Assembly: GCF_003046795.1 (NCBI RefSeq)
Contig: NZ_PZKN01000002.1
Span: 143,912-207,911, forward strand
From: Desulfonatronum sp. SC1
GTDB lineage: Bacteria > Desulfobacterota > Desulfovibrionia > Desulfovibrionales > Desulfonatronaceae
DNA length: 64,000 nt
Direction: 5' to 3'
Positions 22,617 through 32,733 of the stretch are shown piece after piece. The notes beneath the pieces are model-generated. The model made no database searches and was not told where the DNA came from. It was given only the letters and a program-made list of their open reading frames with translations. Position numbers and translations under genes: made by a program. How positions within the stretch are numbered: position 1 is the first letter of the stretch; each line of letters begins with the position of its first letter.

Positions 22617-22741
22617 GGTTTCCGAAGGTTCGCTCTCACGAATCAACCTTGAGATCCAACGGTCCCACGATTACTCAGACGGTTTGAACAGTTGTCGTCC
22701 CGTGCTTCTTCCCGGCGCATGCCGCTCGCCTCTGAGCCTAA

Positions 22742-23113
<372 letters not shown>

Positions 23114-23132
23114 CGAATGAGCAGAAGGGGAA

Positions 23133-23318
23133 CTACACCGCTTCGTTAACGATCTGTCCGGCGGCCTGCTCCGGGGATCTGGAGGCTTCAGCCAGCTCTT
23201 CCTGGCGGCGGATGTCCTGCTGTTGAAGTCGCTCCTGTTCCGCGATTTCCCTGCCCCGCTCTCGCTCCGCTTCGATCTTGGCCGCGGCAACCTGGGCCTG
23301 TGCCGAGGAAACGTCCAT
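23133..23318 (-). CDS. Small charged helical protein, unknown function
   Basis: This 61-residue protein starts MDVSSAQAQVAAAKI and continues as a highly charged helix rich in Glu, Arg and Gln (AERERGREIAEQERLQQ). AAGGA lies about 7 nt upstream of the chosen ATG. Earlier in-frame ATGs at 23324 and 23327 are poorer. The MDVSS start is reminiscent of short putative motility proteins, but the rest does not confirm this. It is convergent with glnB, 19 bp apart. Confidence 0.5.
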   Translation of the reverse strand: MDVSSAQAQVAAAKIEAERERGREIAEQERLQQQDIRRQEELAEASRSPEQAAGQIVNEAV

Positions 23319-23475
23319 GGTCATCATCCTTGTTGGATTGTGAATAAGACACTCTACCTACCTTGACCACGATCGGTCAAACCTTGTCTTGCCGACAACG
23401 GCGTTGCTCCACCATCCAAGGCCGCCAAATACGCCCCTATCCGCAACACCCGAATCCTTACAGACGGAGGCAACC

Positions 23476-24114
23476 ATGGGCAGAGCACAACCCGTCGAGA
23501 CCATCAGCGTCCGGGATTACCTGGCCGGTGAGTTGGAAAGCGACGTCCGCCACGAGTATATCGACGGCGCGGTCTACGCCATGGTCGGCGCCAGTGATCG
23601 ACATGGCCTGATCGCCGGGAACATTTTCGCGGCCCTGCGGCCTCACGTCCGGGGCACGCCATGCCAGCTTTTCATGTCGGACATGAAGGTCCGCATCCAG
23701 CTTCAAGGCAAAACCATCTTCTATTACCCGGACCTCGTCCTGTCCTGCGACCCCAAGGACCGGCAACCCTACTTCCGAACCAGCCCGTGCCTGATCGTCG
23801 AGGTTCTCTCCGCCTCCACGCGCCGGGTGGATCAGCAGGAAAAACTGGTCACCTACATCACCATCCCCAGCCTGCGGGAATACGTGCTCGTTGATCAGGA
23901 GCGCGAACTGGTTCAAGTACATCGCCAGTCGGAGAACTGGGTCGGCCAAATCATGACCTCGGGCTCGGTCCTGTTTGAGTGCCTGAACGTGGAACTGCCG
24001 CTGGAACTGATTTACGAAGACGTCCCGCTTCCGGGCACAGGCATTGAAGTCGTCCGGGATCATGACGCTCCGGAATACGGGGAGGACACTGAAGCCCCCC
24101 TGCCCTCCCCTTGA
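23476..24114 (+). CDS. Uma2-family (DUF820) restriction-endonuclease-like protein
   Basis: This 212-residue protein has the DUF820/Uma2 layout: a start with SVRDYLAGELESDVRHEYIDGAVYAM, a PD-(D/E)xK-like core with YYPDLVLSCD and SPCLIVEVLSAST, and REYVLVDQERELVQVHRQ. GGAGG lies 5 nt before the ATG, which starts exactly where the family begins. The role of these proteins is unknown, although nuclease activity is suspected. It is convergent with argD, with 9 bp between the stops. Confidence 0.88.
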   Translation: MGRAQPVETISVRDYLAGELESDVRHEYIDGAVYAMVGASDRHGLIAGNIFAALRPHVRGTPCQLFMSDMKVRIQLQGKTIFYYPDLVLSCDPKDRQPYFRTSPCLIVEVLSASTRRVDQQEKLVTYITIPSLREYVLVDQERELVQVHRQSENWVGQIMTSGSVLFECLNVELPLELIYEDVPLPGTGIEVVRDHDAPEYGEDTEAPLPSP

Positions 24115-24123
24115 CGCTCCCGG

Positions 24124-25332
24124 TCAGGCCTTTTTTACCAGGATTTCCCCCAAGGCTTGACTGAACCGCCGCAGGTCCGCTTCCGTGATCACCAACGGCG
24201 GAAGGAGGCGAAGTACCCGATCCTGGGTCAGGTTCAGGACGAAGCCCGATTCTAGAAGCCCACGCCAGACGTCCTGGCCGGGAAAAGCCAGCTCAATGCC
24301 CAGCATCAGGCCGCGTCCGCGCACGTCCGTGATCTTGCCTGGATGGGCAGCCTGAACCTCGCGAAACAGGCCCTGGGCCAGTTCGCCAAGTCGCGCGGCC
24401 CTGTCGGGCAGGTTGTCCCGAAACAGGATGTCGATCACCTTGGCGGCCACCATGGACGGGACCGGGCCGCCGCCGAAGGTGGTGCCGTGGCTGCCCGGCT
24501 CGAACCCCAGGGCCGCCTCGTCGGTGCAGAGCATCGCCCCCATGGGCAGACCGTTGGCCAGGGCCTTGGAGGTGGTCAGGACATCCGGACGAAGCGCGGC
24601 ATGCTGATGGGCCCAGAATTTGCCGCTGCGGCCCATCCCGGTCTGCACCTCGTCCACTATCATCAGCACGCCCGTCTCCCGGCACAATTCCTGGACAGCG
24701 GCAAGGTAGTCGTCAGTCAGGGGCAGCACCCCGCCTTCTCCCTGGATGATCTCCAGGAGCACGGCCGCGGTCTTCGCGGACACGGCCTCCTCCAAGGCGG
24801 AGAAGTCCCCGAAGGGTACGGTCTTAAACCCTTCGGGCAACGGCCCGAAGCCGTCCTTAACCTTGTCCTGGCCCGTGGCCGTCAGCGTGGCCAGGGTCCG
24901 GCCATGAAACGACCCGGCCAGGGAGATCACCTCGTAGGCTTCGCGCCCCTTGACCTTGCGCATGTACCGACGGGCCAGCTTGATGGCCGCCTCGTTGGCC
25001 TCGGCTCCGGAATTGCAGAAAAAGGCCTTGTCCAGGGCGCAGGTGTCCAGAAGCTTTTCGGCCAGGACCAACTGCTCCTCTTGGTAGAATAGATTGCTGA
25101 CATGGATCAGCCGCTCGGCCTGATCCCGCATCGCGGCCAGCAGCTCCGGATGGGAATGCCCAAGGTTGCACACGGCGATTCCGGCCAGCAGGTCCAGATA
25201 CTCCCGTCCGTCCGGATCGACGAGAGTACATCCCGAGGCTGAAGCCACGGCCAGAGGATAACGACCGTAGGTCCGGCACAATACGCGCTGTTCGCGCTTC
25301 TGGAGCGCGGCAAGAGAAGTTGTCGTAGGCAT
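24124..25332 (-). CDS. argD: Acetylornithine aminotransferase
   Basis: The 402-residue class III PLP aminotransferase acts in arginine synthesis (and often doubles as succinyldiaminopimelate aminotransferase for lysine). Seen are NLGHSHPEL, FFCNSGAEANEAAIKLARRY, SFHGRTLATLTATGQ, IVDEVQTGMGRSGKFWAHQ and the PLP lysine K256 in TTSKALANG. The C-terminus IRVLPPL-like RLLPPLVITEADL matches ArgD. It lies 125 bp downstream of dut on the same strand. Confidence 0.95.
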   Translation of the reverse strand: MPTTTSLAALQKREQRVLCRTYGRYPLAVASASGCTLVDPDGREYLDLLAGIAVCNLGHSHPELLAAMRDQAERLIHVSNLFYQEEQLVLAEKLLDTCALDKAFFCNSGAEANEAAIKLARRYMRKVKGREAYEVISLAGSFHGRTLATLTATGQDKVKDGFGPLPEGFKTVPFGDFSALEEAVSAKTAAVLLEIIQGEGGVLPLTDDYLAAVQELCRETGVLMIVDEVQTGMGRSGKFWAHQHAALRPDVLTTSKALANGLPMGAMLCTDEAALGFEPGSHGTTFGGGPVPSMVAAKVIDILFRDNLPDRAARLGELAQGLFREVQAAHPGKITDVRGRGLMLGIELAFPGQDVWRGLLESGFVLNLTQDRVLRLLPPLVITEADLRRFSQALGEILVKKA

Positions 25333-25457
25333 AATTCGTCAGGTTACTCGTTGCATGTTGATAAAGGACACGAGGCAAAGCCTGCAACTCAATTGTCAGT
25401 CCACAGATCTCTAACTTCAGCCCTCAGTTTTTAACCCTCAGCCCTCTCCCTTCCCCC

Positions 25458-25910
25458 TCATCCCGTATGCCCGAATCCGCCGGCCCCGCGCTGGGTGGCG
25501 GTCAATTCGTCCCGGACCGTGAACTCGGCCGGAAAATAGGACTGAAAGATCAACTGGGCAATGCGCTGGCCGCGGGTGATGGTCCGCTCCTCGCCGGAGG
25601 TGTTCAGCAAAGAGACGATGATCTCGCCGCGGTAGTCCGGATCAATCACCCCGACACCCTGGCTGACCACCAAGCCCTGCTTTGTGCCCAGCCCGCTGCG
25701 GGAGTACACGAACCCGGCGATTCCCGGTCGGCGGATGTCGATGGCCAGACCGCTCGGAACCGCCGTGCGTTCTCCCGGAAGCAAGACTCGTTGTTCTTCG
25801 GTAAAACAGGCCATCAGATCCAGTCCGCAAGACCCCGGCGTCGCGCCCCGAAGATCGGAATGGGACCACAGCGGGCTGAGAACGCGAACATCGACTGGAA
25901 TGGAATGCAT
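25458..25910 (-). CDS. dut: Deoxyuridine 5'-triphosphate nucleotidohydrolase
   Basis: The 150-residue trimeric dUTPase hydrolyses dUTP to dUMP. All five family motifs are present: PGSCGLDL, YSRSGLGTKQGL, GVGVIDPDYRGEI, RGQRIAQLIF and the C-terminal RGAGGFGHTG arm. It is oriented with argD. The 291-bp gap to glgP on its other side holds no recognised gene. Confidence 0.96.
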   Translation of the reverse strand: MHSIPVDVRVLSPLWSHSDLRGATPGSCGLDLMACFTEEQRVLLPGERTAVPSGLAIDIRRPGIAGFVYSRSGLGTKQGLVVSQGVGVIDPDYRGEIIVSLLNTSGEERTITRGQRIAQLIFQSYFPAEFTVRDELTATQRGAGGFGHTG

Positions 25911-26201
25911 GAAAAATTCCTCGGTTTATGAAATGTTTTTTACTGCGTGCCGTCGCGTTGTTTCTCAATAGCCCTTGCGTCCAACCCTCGCAAGTCGTCG
26001 GCCACGGCATCAACAGTTTTTGGGGCTGTTTCCATAATACGGCCCTCGACCATTGAACTTTTGGCCGTTCCCTGGCAAAACTCTCAGTCAAGCCGGGGCT
26101 TGCCTCGACGCTTCTCCCCGCACCCTCGGCATCGGCCCGCGGGAAACGGGCCTTCCGGAACACTCCCGGCCTTCCCAACATGTTCGATTCAGGAGAACTC
26201 C

Positions 26202-28766
26202 ATGAAACCGCTCCGCACCTACAGCGTCATTCCCAAGCTCCCCTCCAAGCTGCACACTTTGTGGGACTTGGCCTACAACGTCTGGTTCGATTGGAACCAC
26301 GAGGTGACCGGGCTCTTTTCCCAAATCGACCCCAAGTTATGGGCCAGAAGCTACGGAAATCCCATCGCCTTTCTCAATCACCTACCCCAAGCCACCCTGG
26401 AGTCCCTGGCCAAGGACGACTTTTTTCTGGAGCGCCTGCGTTCGGTCAAGCACAGCCAGGACATCTACATGGAGCGCAAGAGCACCGCGCTGCCTTTTAC
26501 CTACAAAGAAAACCAGCCCCTGGTGGCTTACTTCAGCCTGGAGTACGGGCTGAGCCTCTGCCTGCCTATCTATTCCGGAGGCCTGGGCATCCTGGCCGGA
26601 GATCACCTCAAGTCCGCCAGCGATCTGAACATCCCTCTGGTGGGCGTGGGCCTGGCCTATCAGCAGGGCTACTTCCGGCAGTACCTGACCGCGGATGGCT
26701 GGCAGAACGAACGCTACCCGGACTACGACTTCTCCCAAATGCCCATGGAGCTTGTCCGCGATAAAGATCAAAAGCCGGTCTCCATCAGCGTGGACCTAGC
26801 CGGTCAGCCGCTGTCCGCCCAGATATGGAAGGTTCGGGTGGGCCGGATCCAGCTTTACCTTTTGGACTCCAATATCTCCGAGAATCCGCCCCACTTCCGG
26901 CAGATCACCTCCCGGCTCTACGGCGGAGACCTGGAAATGCGCATCTGGCAGGAAATCCTACTGGGCATCGGCGGGATCAAGGCTCTGAACACCCTGGGCC
27001 TGACGCCCCGGGTGATCCACATGAACGAGGGCCACTCCGCCTTCGCCGGCCTGGAGCGCATCCGGGTGTTCATGGCCGAGTACGGGCTGTCCTTTGAGGC
27101 AGCCATGGAACTGACCGCCTCCACCAGCGTGTTCACCACCCACACCCCGGTCCCAGCCGGCAACGATCGTTTCCCAGCGGAACTGATGCAGCGCTATTTC
27201 GACGGCTATGCCCGCAGCCTGGGTCTAGCCTTCAAGGTGCTCCTGGCCCTGGGCCGGGAAGACCCGCGCAACGACGGGGAATGGTTCTGCATGACCGTCC
27301 TGGCTCTGCGTCTTTCCCGGTTCAACAACGGGGTCAGCGAGTTGCATGGCCATGTTTCCCGGCGGATGTGGCAAAAGGTCTGGCCCCAGTACCCGGTTGA
27401 GGACATCCCCATCGGCACGGTGACCAACGGCGTGCACATCGCCTCCTGGGTGGCCCGGGACATCGCCATGCTCTTCGAGCGCTACCTGGGCGGCAACTGG
27501 AAAGAAGACCCGGACTGCACACGGGTCTGGCAGCAGGCCGAGACCATCCCGGACGGAGAACTGTGGCGGGCCCATGAAAGGCTGCGGGAGCGAGTTGTGG
27601 ACTACGCCCGCTTTCGTCTACGTGAACAGTTGGTCCAGCGCGGAGCCCGGCGCAAGGAACTGCAAGAAGCCGACGAAGTACTGGATCCGCAAGTCCTGAC
27701 CATCGGCTTTGCCCGGCGTTTCGCCACCTACAAGCGGGCCACCCTACTCCTGGCGGACCGGGAGCGGTTCCTGCGCCTGCTCACGGATCCCAACCGTCCG
27801 GTGCAGTTCATCTTTGCCGGAAAGTCCCACCCCCACGACAACGAAGGCAAGAAGTTCATGCAGCAGCTTGTCCAGTTCTGCCAGCAGCCTGAGGTGCGCA
27901 AGCGTTTGGTCTTTCTGGAGGATTACGACATGGAGGTGGCCGAGTACATGGTCCAGGGCTGCGACGTCTGGCTGAACACCCCCCGCCGCCCCCTGGAAGC
28001 CTGCGGCACCAGCGGGATGAAGGCCATTGCCAACGGTGTGCTCCAGGTCAGCACCCTGGACGGCTGGTGGGTAGAGGCGCACCGCATGGACAGCGCCGTG
28101 GGCTGGGCCATCGGTCAGGGCGAGGAGTATGAAGACTCGGCCTACCAGGACTTCGTGGAAAGCCAGATCCTCTATACTCTCCTGGAAAAGGAAGTCATCC
28201 CCACCTTCTATGAACGAGGCCAGGCCAACCTGCCCCGGGAGTGGATCCGCCGGATGAAAAAATGCCTCCAGCTCTTCACCCCGGTTTTCACCTCCCACCG
28301 GATGGTCGCGGACTACGTCAAGAACGCCTACCAGCCGGCCTACAAGAACTCTGTCAGCCTGATGGAGGAAAGCTTCGCCCCGGCCAAGCAGCTGGCCTCC
28401 TGGCGGATGGAAATCATGACCAAGTGGAACGCCCTGCGGATCACCAATGTTCAGGCCAATGTTCCCAATATCCTGCACGTAACCCAGGCCATGGACATCC
28501 AGGCAGACGTCTACCTCAACGGGTTAAATCCTGAAGACGTCCGGGTGGAAATCTATGCCGGTCCGGTCACCGCGGACGGCTCCTTCGCCCAACGCGGCAC
28601 GGCCTGCATGGACCTGACAGGACCCCTCAAGGACGGTTGGTACCGCTACTCCGGCCAGTTCATCCCGGAGGCCCCCGGACGCTTCGGCTTCACCGTGCGC
28701 ATGCTCCCCAACCACAAACTCCTGCTGGACCCGCACTCCCTGGGATTGATTCATTGGGCGCAGTGA
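26202..28766 (+). CDS. glgP: Alpha-glucan (glycogen/maltodextrin) phosphorylase
   Basis: The 854-residue GT35 enzyme releases glucose 1-phosphate from glycogen or maltodextrins. It belongs to the shorter prokaryotic type with a DUF3417-like N-terminus (DLAYNVWFDWNHEV). Core motifs include YFSLEYGLSLCLPIYSGGLG, HMNEGHSAF and the PLP-lysine motif EACGTSGMKAIANG (K607). The ATG at 26202 has AGGAG 8 nt upstream. It points to intracellular glycogen storage, well known in Desulfovibrio. No glgB/glgC is in the window. Confidence 0.95.
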   Translation: MKPLRTYSVIPKLPSKLHTLWDLAYNVWFDWNHEVTGLFSQIDPKLWARSYGNPIAFLNHLPQATLESLAKDDFFLERLRSVKHSQDIYMERKSTALPFTYKENQPLVAYFSLEYGLSLCLPIYSGGLGILAGDHLKSASDLNIPLVGVGLAYQQGYFRQYLTADGWQNERYPDYDFSQMPMELVRDKDQKPVSISVDLAGQPLSAQIWKVRVGRIQLYLLDSNISENPPHFRQITSRLYGGDLEMRIWQEILLGIGGIKALNTLGLTPRVIHMNEGHSAFAGLERIRVFMAEYGLSFEAAMELTASTSVFTTHTPVPAGNDRFPAELMQRYFDGYARSLGLAFKVLLALGREDPRNDGEWFCMTVLALRLSRFNNGVSELHGHVSRRMWQKVWPQYPVEDIPIGTVTNGVHIASWVARDIAMLFERYLGGNWKEDPDCTRVWQQAETIPDGELWRAHERLRERVVDYARFRLREQLVQRGARRKELQEADEVLDPQVLTIGFARRFATYKRATLLLADRERFLRLLTDPNRPVQFIFAGKSHPHDNEGKKFMQQLVQFCQQPEVRKRLVFLEDYDMEVAEYMVQGCDVWLNTPRRPLEACGTSGMKAIANGVLQVSTLDGWWVEAHRMDSAVGWAIGQGEEYEDSAYQDFVESQILYTLLEKEVIPTFYERGQANLPREWIRRMKKCLQLFTPVFTSHRMVADYVKNAYQPAYKNSVSLMEESFAPAKQLASWRMEIMTKWNALRITNVQANVPNILHVTQAMDIQADVYLNGLNPEDVRVEIYAGPVTADGSFAQRGTACMDLTGPLKDGWYRYSGQFIPEAPGRFGFTVRMLPNHKLLLDPHSLGLIHWAQ

Positions 28767-28795
28767 GGGGGGAAATTAGTATTCAGGAGCCAGGA

Positions 28796-28860
28796 TCGAA
28801 ATCGAAATCGAGCAAAGTAAATCCGTCATTGGAAGACGGCGATAGCGATTTCGATTTCGA
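28796..28860. repeat. AT-poor inverted repeat of TCGAAA units after glgP
   Basis: CGAAATCGAAATCG (28797-28810) is matched by its reverse complement at 28846-28860, giving an approximately 15-bp stem around a 34-nt loop. Just downstream are short repeats of CCGTAAAC/CCGTGAAC type (28907-28924), like those found in the receiver-domain insertion at 3331-3510. It may terminate glgP, but lacks a T-run. Confidence 0.5.
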
Positions 28861-28951
28861 CTATGAGGACGCCCAGGCTATCCGTATCATTGAGCGCGAA
28901 ACGGAATAAACCGTAAACCGTGAACCATTCAACCCTCAACCATTATTCCAA

Positions 28952-30268
28952 ATGACCTTCATCCCAAAAACATCCCCCGAGCAACTGGTCGACATCCAGA
29001 CCGCCGGGCTGCGCTGGACCGTGGCGCACGCCTACGCGGGCAGCCCGTTTTACCGTGAGCGCATGGACCAAGCCGGGGTTCTGCCCGAGGACGTCCAAAG
29101 CCTGGACGATCTGCGCCACCTCCCGTTTTGCGACGCCGAGGATTTGCAGTCCGGCTACCCGTATCCCCTGCGCAGCGTGCCTTTCGAGGACATCGTCCGC
29201 ATCCACGCCTCCTCCGGCACCACGGGAAAGCGCAAGGTGCTCTGCTACACCCTACAGGACATTGACGACTGGCGGAACATGTTCGCCCGCTGCTACGAAC
29301 TGGCCGGGTTGACCCCGGCGGACCGGGTCCAGATTGCGGTGGGCTACGGGCTGTGGACCGCGGGGGCCGGGTTTCAGCTTGGCTGCGAGAGGTTCGGGGC
29401 CATGGCCGTGCCGCTGGGGCCGGCCAATTCGGACATGCACTGCGAAATGATGGTGGACATGGAAACCACGGTCTTCTGCGCCACGGCCTCCATGGCCTTG
29501 CTCATGGCCGAGGAACTGCACCGCCGGGGCCTGATCGACCGGGTCAAGGTCTCCAAGATCATCCTCGGCGCGGAACGGCACGGAGACTCCATGCGCCAGC
29601 GGATCAAGGAACTGCTGGGCGTGGAACACATCTTCGACATCTACGGCCTGACCGAACTCTATGGCCCGGGCACGGGGCTGGACTGCGCACTGCACCGGGG
29701 CATCCACTACTGGGCCGACTATTTCATCCTGGAAATTCTGGATCCGGTCACCCTGGAGCCGGTCCCACCCGGTGAACCCGGCGAAATGGTCGTCACCACC
29801 CTGCGCAAACAGGCCGCCCCGTTGATCCGCTACCGCACCCACGACCTGAGCCGTTTGATCCCCGGCGAGTGCCCCTGCGGAGTGGGTTTTCCGCTGCATG
29901 ACCGGGTCCTGGGCCGCACGGACGACATGTTCATCTACCGGGCCGTGAACATCTACCCCGGCCAGATCGACGACGTGCTCAGCCGCATCCCCGGCCTGGG
30001 CAGCGAATACCAGATCCACCTGCTCCACCGGGACGACGGCCGGGACGTCATGACCCTGAAGGTGGAACGCGGGCCCAACGTGGACGCTTCAGCGGACAAG
30101 GACCTAGCCGAGGCCGTGGCCGGAGAGATCCGGCGCAAAATCATGGTCCGCTCCCAGGTCGAAATTCTGGATTACGCCGCCCTGCCCCGTACCGAGCGCA
30201 AGAGCAAGCGGGTCTTCGACCACCGGGAAAGCGTGTCCAGTTTCCTGGACCAGGCCAAGGCCGGGTGA
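28952..30268 (+). CDS. paaK: Phenylacetate-CoA ligase family protein
   Basis: The 438-residue adenylate-forming enzyme activates phenylacetate or related aryl acids to CoA thioesters. The AMP-binding motif is SSGTTGKRKVLCYT, followed by YGLWTAGAGFQLG, DIYGLTELYGPG and YRTHDLSRLIPGECPCG. The C-terminal PaaK domain reads RAVNIYPGQIDDVL. In anaerobes such enzymes are linked to aromatic amino-acid oxidation. A small membrane protein and ilvE follow directly, which fits amino-acid catabolism. The true substrate is not certain. Confidence 0.88.
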   Translation: MTFIPKTSPEQLVDIQTAGLRWTVAHAYAGSPFYRERMDQAGVLPEDVQSLDDLRHLPFCDAEDLQSGYPYPLRSVPFEDIVRIHASSGTTGKRKVLCYTLQDIDDWRNMFARCYELAGLTPADRVQIAVGYGLWTAGAGFQLGCERFGAMAVPLGPANSDMHCEMMVDMETTVFCATASMALLMAEELHRRGLIDRVKVSKIILGAERHGDSMRQRIKELLGVEHIFDIYGLTELYGPGTGLDCALHRGIHYWADYFILEILDPVTLEPVPPGEPGEMVVTTLRKQAAPLIRYRTHDLSRLIPGECPCGVGFPLHDRVLGRTDDMFIYRAVNIYPGQIDDVLSRIPGLGSEYQIHLLHRDDGRDVMTLKVERGPNVDASADKDLAEAVAGEIRRKIMVRSQVEILDYAALPRTERKSKRVFDHRESVSSFLDQAKAG

Positions 30269-30273
30269 GCGGG

Positions 30274-30768
30274 ATGAACGACACTTCCGAACGCTCTCCA
30301 GAGCGCCCCATCTACACCCACACCCAGCGCGGCACCCTGATGATCGCCTCCTTCGTGTTGGCCGGAGCCTTTATCCTGCATCAGCTGATCCAGGGTGGAG
30401 CGTCTTGGCTCTGGGTGCTGTTGGTCGTGGCCGTGACCATCGGCTTTACTTTTTCCAGCCTGACCGTAACCATCACCTCCGCCGCGCTGACCGCCGCCTT
30501 CACCCCGGGCTGGCCGCGCAAGGTCGAACGCTTGGAAAACATCGCCCAGGCCCATGCAGTACGCAACCCGTGGTACTACGGCTGGGGCATCCGCCTCACG
30601 CCCCACGGAACGCTCTACAACGTCTCCGGCCTGGATGCCGTGGAAATCCGCACCAAGCAAGGCAAAACCTTCCGCATCGGCACCGACGAGCCCGAGGCGC
30701 TGGTTCAGGCGATACAGCGGGCAACCGGGCACGCGCTCCGCATGGAGAAACCGGACTTACGAACATGA
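30274..30768 (+). CDS. Small membrane protein with two helices, unknown function
   Basis: This 164-residue protein has two close hydrophobic helices (about 21-38 and 43-64) and then a soluble basic domain with WYYGWGIRLTPHGTLYNVSGLDAVEI and ending TFRIGTDEPEALVQAI. The pattern recalls bacterial PH-like membrane proteins of unknown role. The ATG at 30274 is preferred, but a GTG at 30265 overlapping the paaK stop is also possible. It lies between paaK and ilvE in one likely operon. Confidence 0.7.
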   Translation: MNDTSERSPERPIYTHTQRGTLMIASFVLAGAFILHQLIQGGASWLWVLLVVAVTIGFTFSSLTVTITSAALTAAFTPGWPRKVERLENIAQAHAVRNPWYYGWGIRLTPHGTLYNVSGLDAVEIRTKQGKTFRIGTDEPEALVQAIQRATGHALRMEKPDLRT

Positions 30769-30809
30769 CCCCACAACCTTCAACCCCAATGCATTGGGAG
30801 GAATAATCA

Positions 30810-31886
30810 ATGGATATCCGCATCGAACCGGCCCCGGAGGCCCAACTTCGCGGCAAGCCGGCGGACGAGAGCAAGCTGGTTTTCGGCAATACCTTCAGCG
30901 ACCACATGTTCCGGGTGGACTACCGCGAACCCCAGGGCTGGGTGGACGCGCGGGTCGTGCCGTACCAGAACATCACCATGGACCCGGCGGCCATGGTCCT
31001 GCATTACGGTCAGGGCATCTTTGAGGGCATGAAGGCCTACCGCTGTCGCGACGGCCGGATTCATCTGTTCCGGCCCTTCCAGAACTTTGAGCGCATGAAC
31101 CGCTCGGCCACCCGGCTGTGCATGCCCACCATAGACGTGAAGGACCAGCTCGCGGCCCTGGAGGCCCTGCTCCGCGTGGACCACGCCTGGATTCCCCACA
31201 GCATGGGCTCGTCCCTGTACATCCGACCGACCATGATCGCCTCGGAACCGCACATCGGGGTCCGACCGGCCAAGGAATACATCTACTACATCATCACTGG
31301 GCCGGTGGGCGCCTACTACGCCGAGGGCTTCAGCCCCGTGAGCATCTACGTGTCCGACGAGTTCGTACGGGCCGTGCGCGGGGGCGTGGGCGAGGCCAAG
31401 ACCATGGGCAACTACGCGGCCAGCCTCTTTGCCGCTGAAGTGGCCAAGAAGAAAGGCTTCACCCAGGTGCTTTGGCTGGACGGCATCGAACGGAAGTACA
31501 TCGAGGAAGTGGGGACCATGAACATCTTTTTCCGGATCGGAGACACCCTGGTCACCCCGCCCCTGACCGGCTCCATCCTCCCGGGCATCACCCGGGATTC
31601 AGTCCTGACCCTGGCCAAAAAATGGGGCATGGACGTCCAAGAACGGCTGATCGACATCCAGGAATGCGTGGACGCCATCCAAAGCGGAACCATGACCGAA
31701 ATCTTCGGCTCCGGCACCGCCGCGGTCATTTCCCCGGTGGGCTCCATTTCTTATAAAGACAAGAAGTACACGGTCCGGGACGGCGGCGTGGGCGACCTCG
31801 CCCGGCGGCTGCATGACGAGATCGTGGGCATCCAGTACGGCGAGAAGGAAGATGCGTTTGGCTGGGTGTATGAAGTGAAAATCTGA
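30810..31886 (+). CDS. ilvE: Branched-chain amino acid aminotransferase
   Basis: The 358-residue fold-type IV PLP enzyme interconverts Leu, Ile and Val with their 2-oxo acids. Seen are [28 protein letters not shown], the PLP lysine K197 in [25 protein letters not shown] and the [13 protein letters not shown] motif. The length matches the larger BCAT type. GGAGG precedes the ATG. It follows the paaK gene pair and precedes the cyclophilin gene by 14 bp. Confidence 0.96.
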   Translation: MDIRIEPAPEAQLRGKPADESKLVFGNTFSDHMFRVDYREPQGWVDARVVPYQNITMDPAAMVLHYGQGIFEGMKAYRCRDGRIHLFRPFQNFERMNRSATRLCMPTIDVKDQLAALEALLRVDHAWIPHSMGSSLYIRPTMIASEPHIGVRPAKEYIYYIITGPVGAYYAEGFSPVSIYVSDEFVRAVRGGVGEAKTMGNYAASLFAAEVAKKKGFTQVLWLDGIERKYIEEVGTMNIFFRIGDTLVTPPLTGSILPGITRDSVLTLAKKWGMDVQERLIDIQECVDAIQSGTMTEIFGSGTAAVISPVGSISYKDKKYTVRDGGVGDLARRLHDEIVGIQYGEKEDAFGWVYEVKI

Positions 31887-31900
31887 CCGAGGTCACGGCC

Positions 31901-32560
31901 ATGACGCGAAACACCCCAAAGCCCGGCACACGGGCCACGCGAATCCTTCCTGTTCAGATCCTGGGTCTGATCCTGGCCATTATCCTGGCCACATTCCCCT
32001 TGGCGGCATCCGCTCAAAACGCCGCCTCACCCGCTCCCGACGAGGGAGCCCAACCGTTGGAGAAGATGATGACCACAGTCGTAATGACCACCAGCCATGG
32101 AGCGATCACCATTGAGCTGGACGCCGAAAAAGCGCCGATAACCGTGGAAAATTTTCTGCGTTACGTGGATGATGGCTTTTTCCAAGGCACCATTTTTCAC
32201 CGCGTGATCCCCGGATTCATGATCCAGGGCGGCGGCATGACCGAGGACATGACTCCCAAACGCGGCCATCCGCCCATCAAGAACGAGGCGGACAACGGCC
32301 TGAAAAACCTCCGCGGCACCCTGGCCATGGCCCGCACTGCGGACATCAACAGCGCCACCAGCCAGTTCTTCATCAATCTGAAGGACAACGCCTTCCTGGA
32401 CCACGGCGGCCGGGACTTCGGCTATGCCGTATTCGGCAAAGTGGTGGAGGGAATGGATGTGGTGGACGCCATTGCCGGAGTGAAGACCGGCAACAAGAGC
32501 ATGCACCAGGACGTCCCGGTGGAACCGGTGCTGATCACGGACATGGTTCGCGCCGAGTAG
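31901..32560 (+). CDS. Secreted cyclophilin-type peptidyl-prolyl isomerase
   Basis: The 219-residue protein has an N-terminal signal sequence (hydrophobic [19 protein letters not shown], cleavage near residue 38) and a compact cyclophilin domain of the PpiA/PpiB type. Landmarks are [35 protein letters not shown] and [15 protein letters not shown]. It should accelerate proline isomerisation during folding of exported proteins. A strong hairpin terminator follows at 32609. Confidence 0.93.
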   Translation: MTRNTPKPGTRATRILPVQILGLILAIILATFPLAASAQNAASPAPDEGAQPLEKMMTTVVMTTSHGAITIELDAEKAPITVENFLRYVDDGFFQGTIFHRVIPGFMIQGGGMTEDMTPKRGHPPIKNEADNGLKNLRGTLAMARTADINSATSQFFINLKDNAFLDHGGRDFGYAVFGKVVEGMDVVDAIAGVKTGNKSMHQDVPVEPVLITDMVRAE

Positions 32561-32608
32561 TTCGACGGTGAAATCTCCGGACGCTCTCCGGCGAAGCTTC
32601 CCCTTCAA

Positions 32609-32674
32609 AAAGGTCGCTCACTGATACCGACCAGCCGTGCTTGGGCTGGATGCCGGTTTCAGTGAGCGACCTTT
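32609..32674. terminator. Bidirectional rho-independent terminator
   Basis: AAAGGTCGCTCACTGA pairs exactly with TCAGTGAGCGACCTTT, and the internal ACCGaCCAGCC/GGCTGGaTGCCGGT adds a bulged upper stem. A-rich and T-rich flanks on either side let it work for the cyclophilin gene on the plus strand and the toxin-antitoxin pair on the minus strand. Confidence 0.8.
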
Positions 32675-32733
32675 GTTTGTCCTTCGGACCGATGACGCTG
32701 CCCATCGAGCGAGAGGAAATATGTTCCGCTGGA

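Noticed and set aside
28637..28909. Short gene overlapping the end of glgP
   Set aside because: Its second half is a translation of the TCGAAA inverted repeat and it has no independent start; it is a by-product of the repeat.
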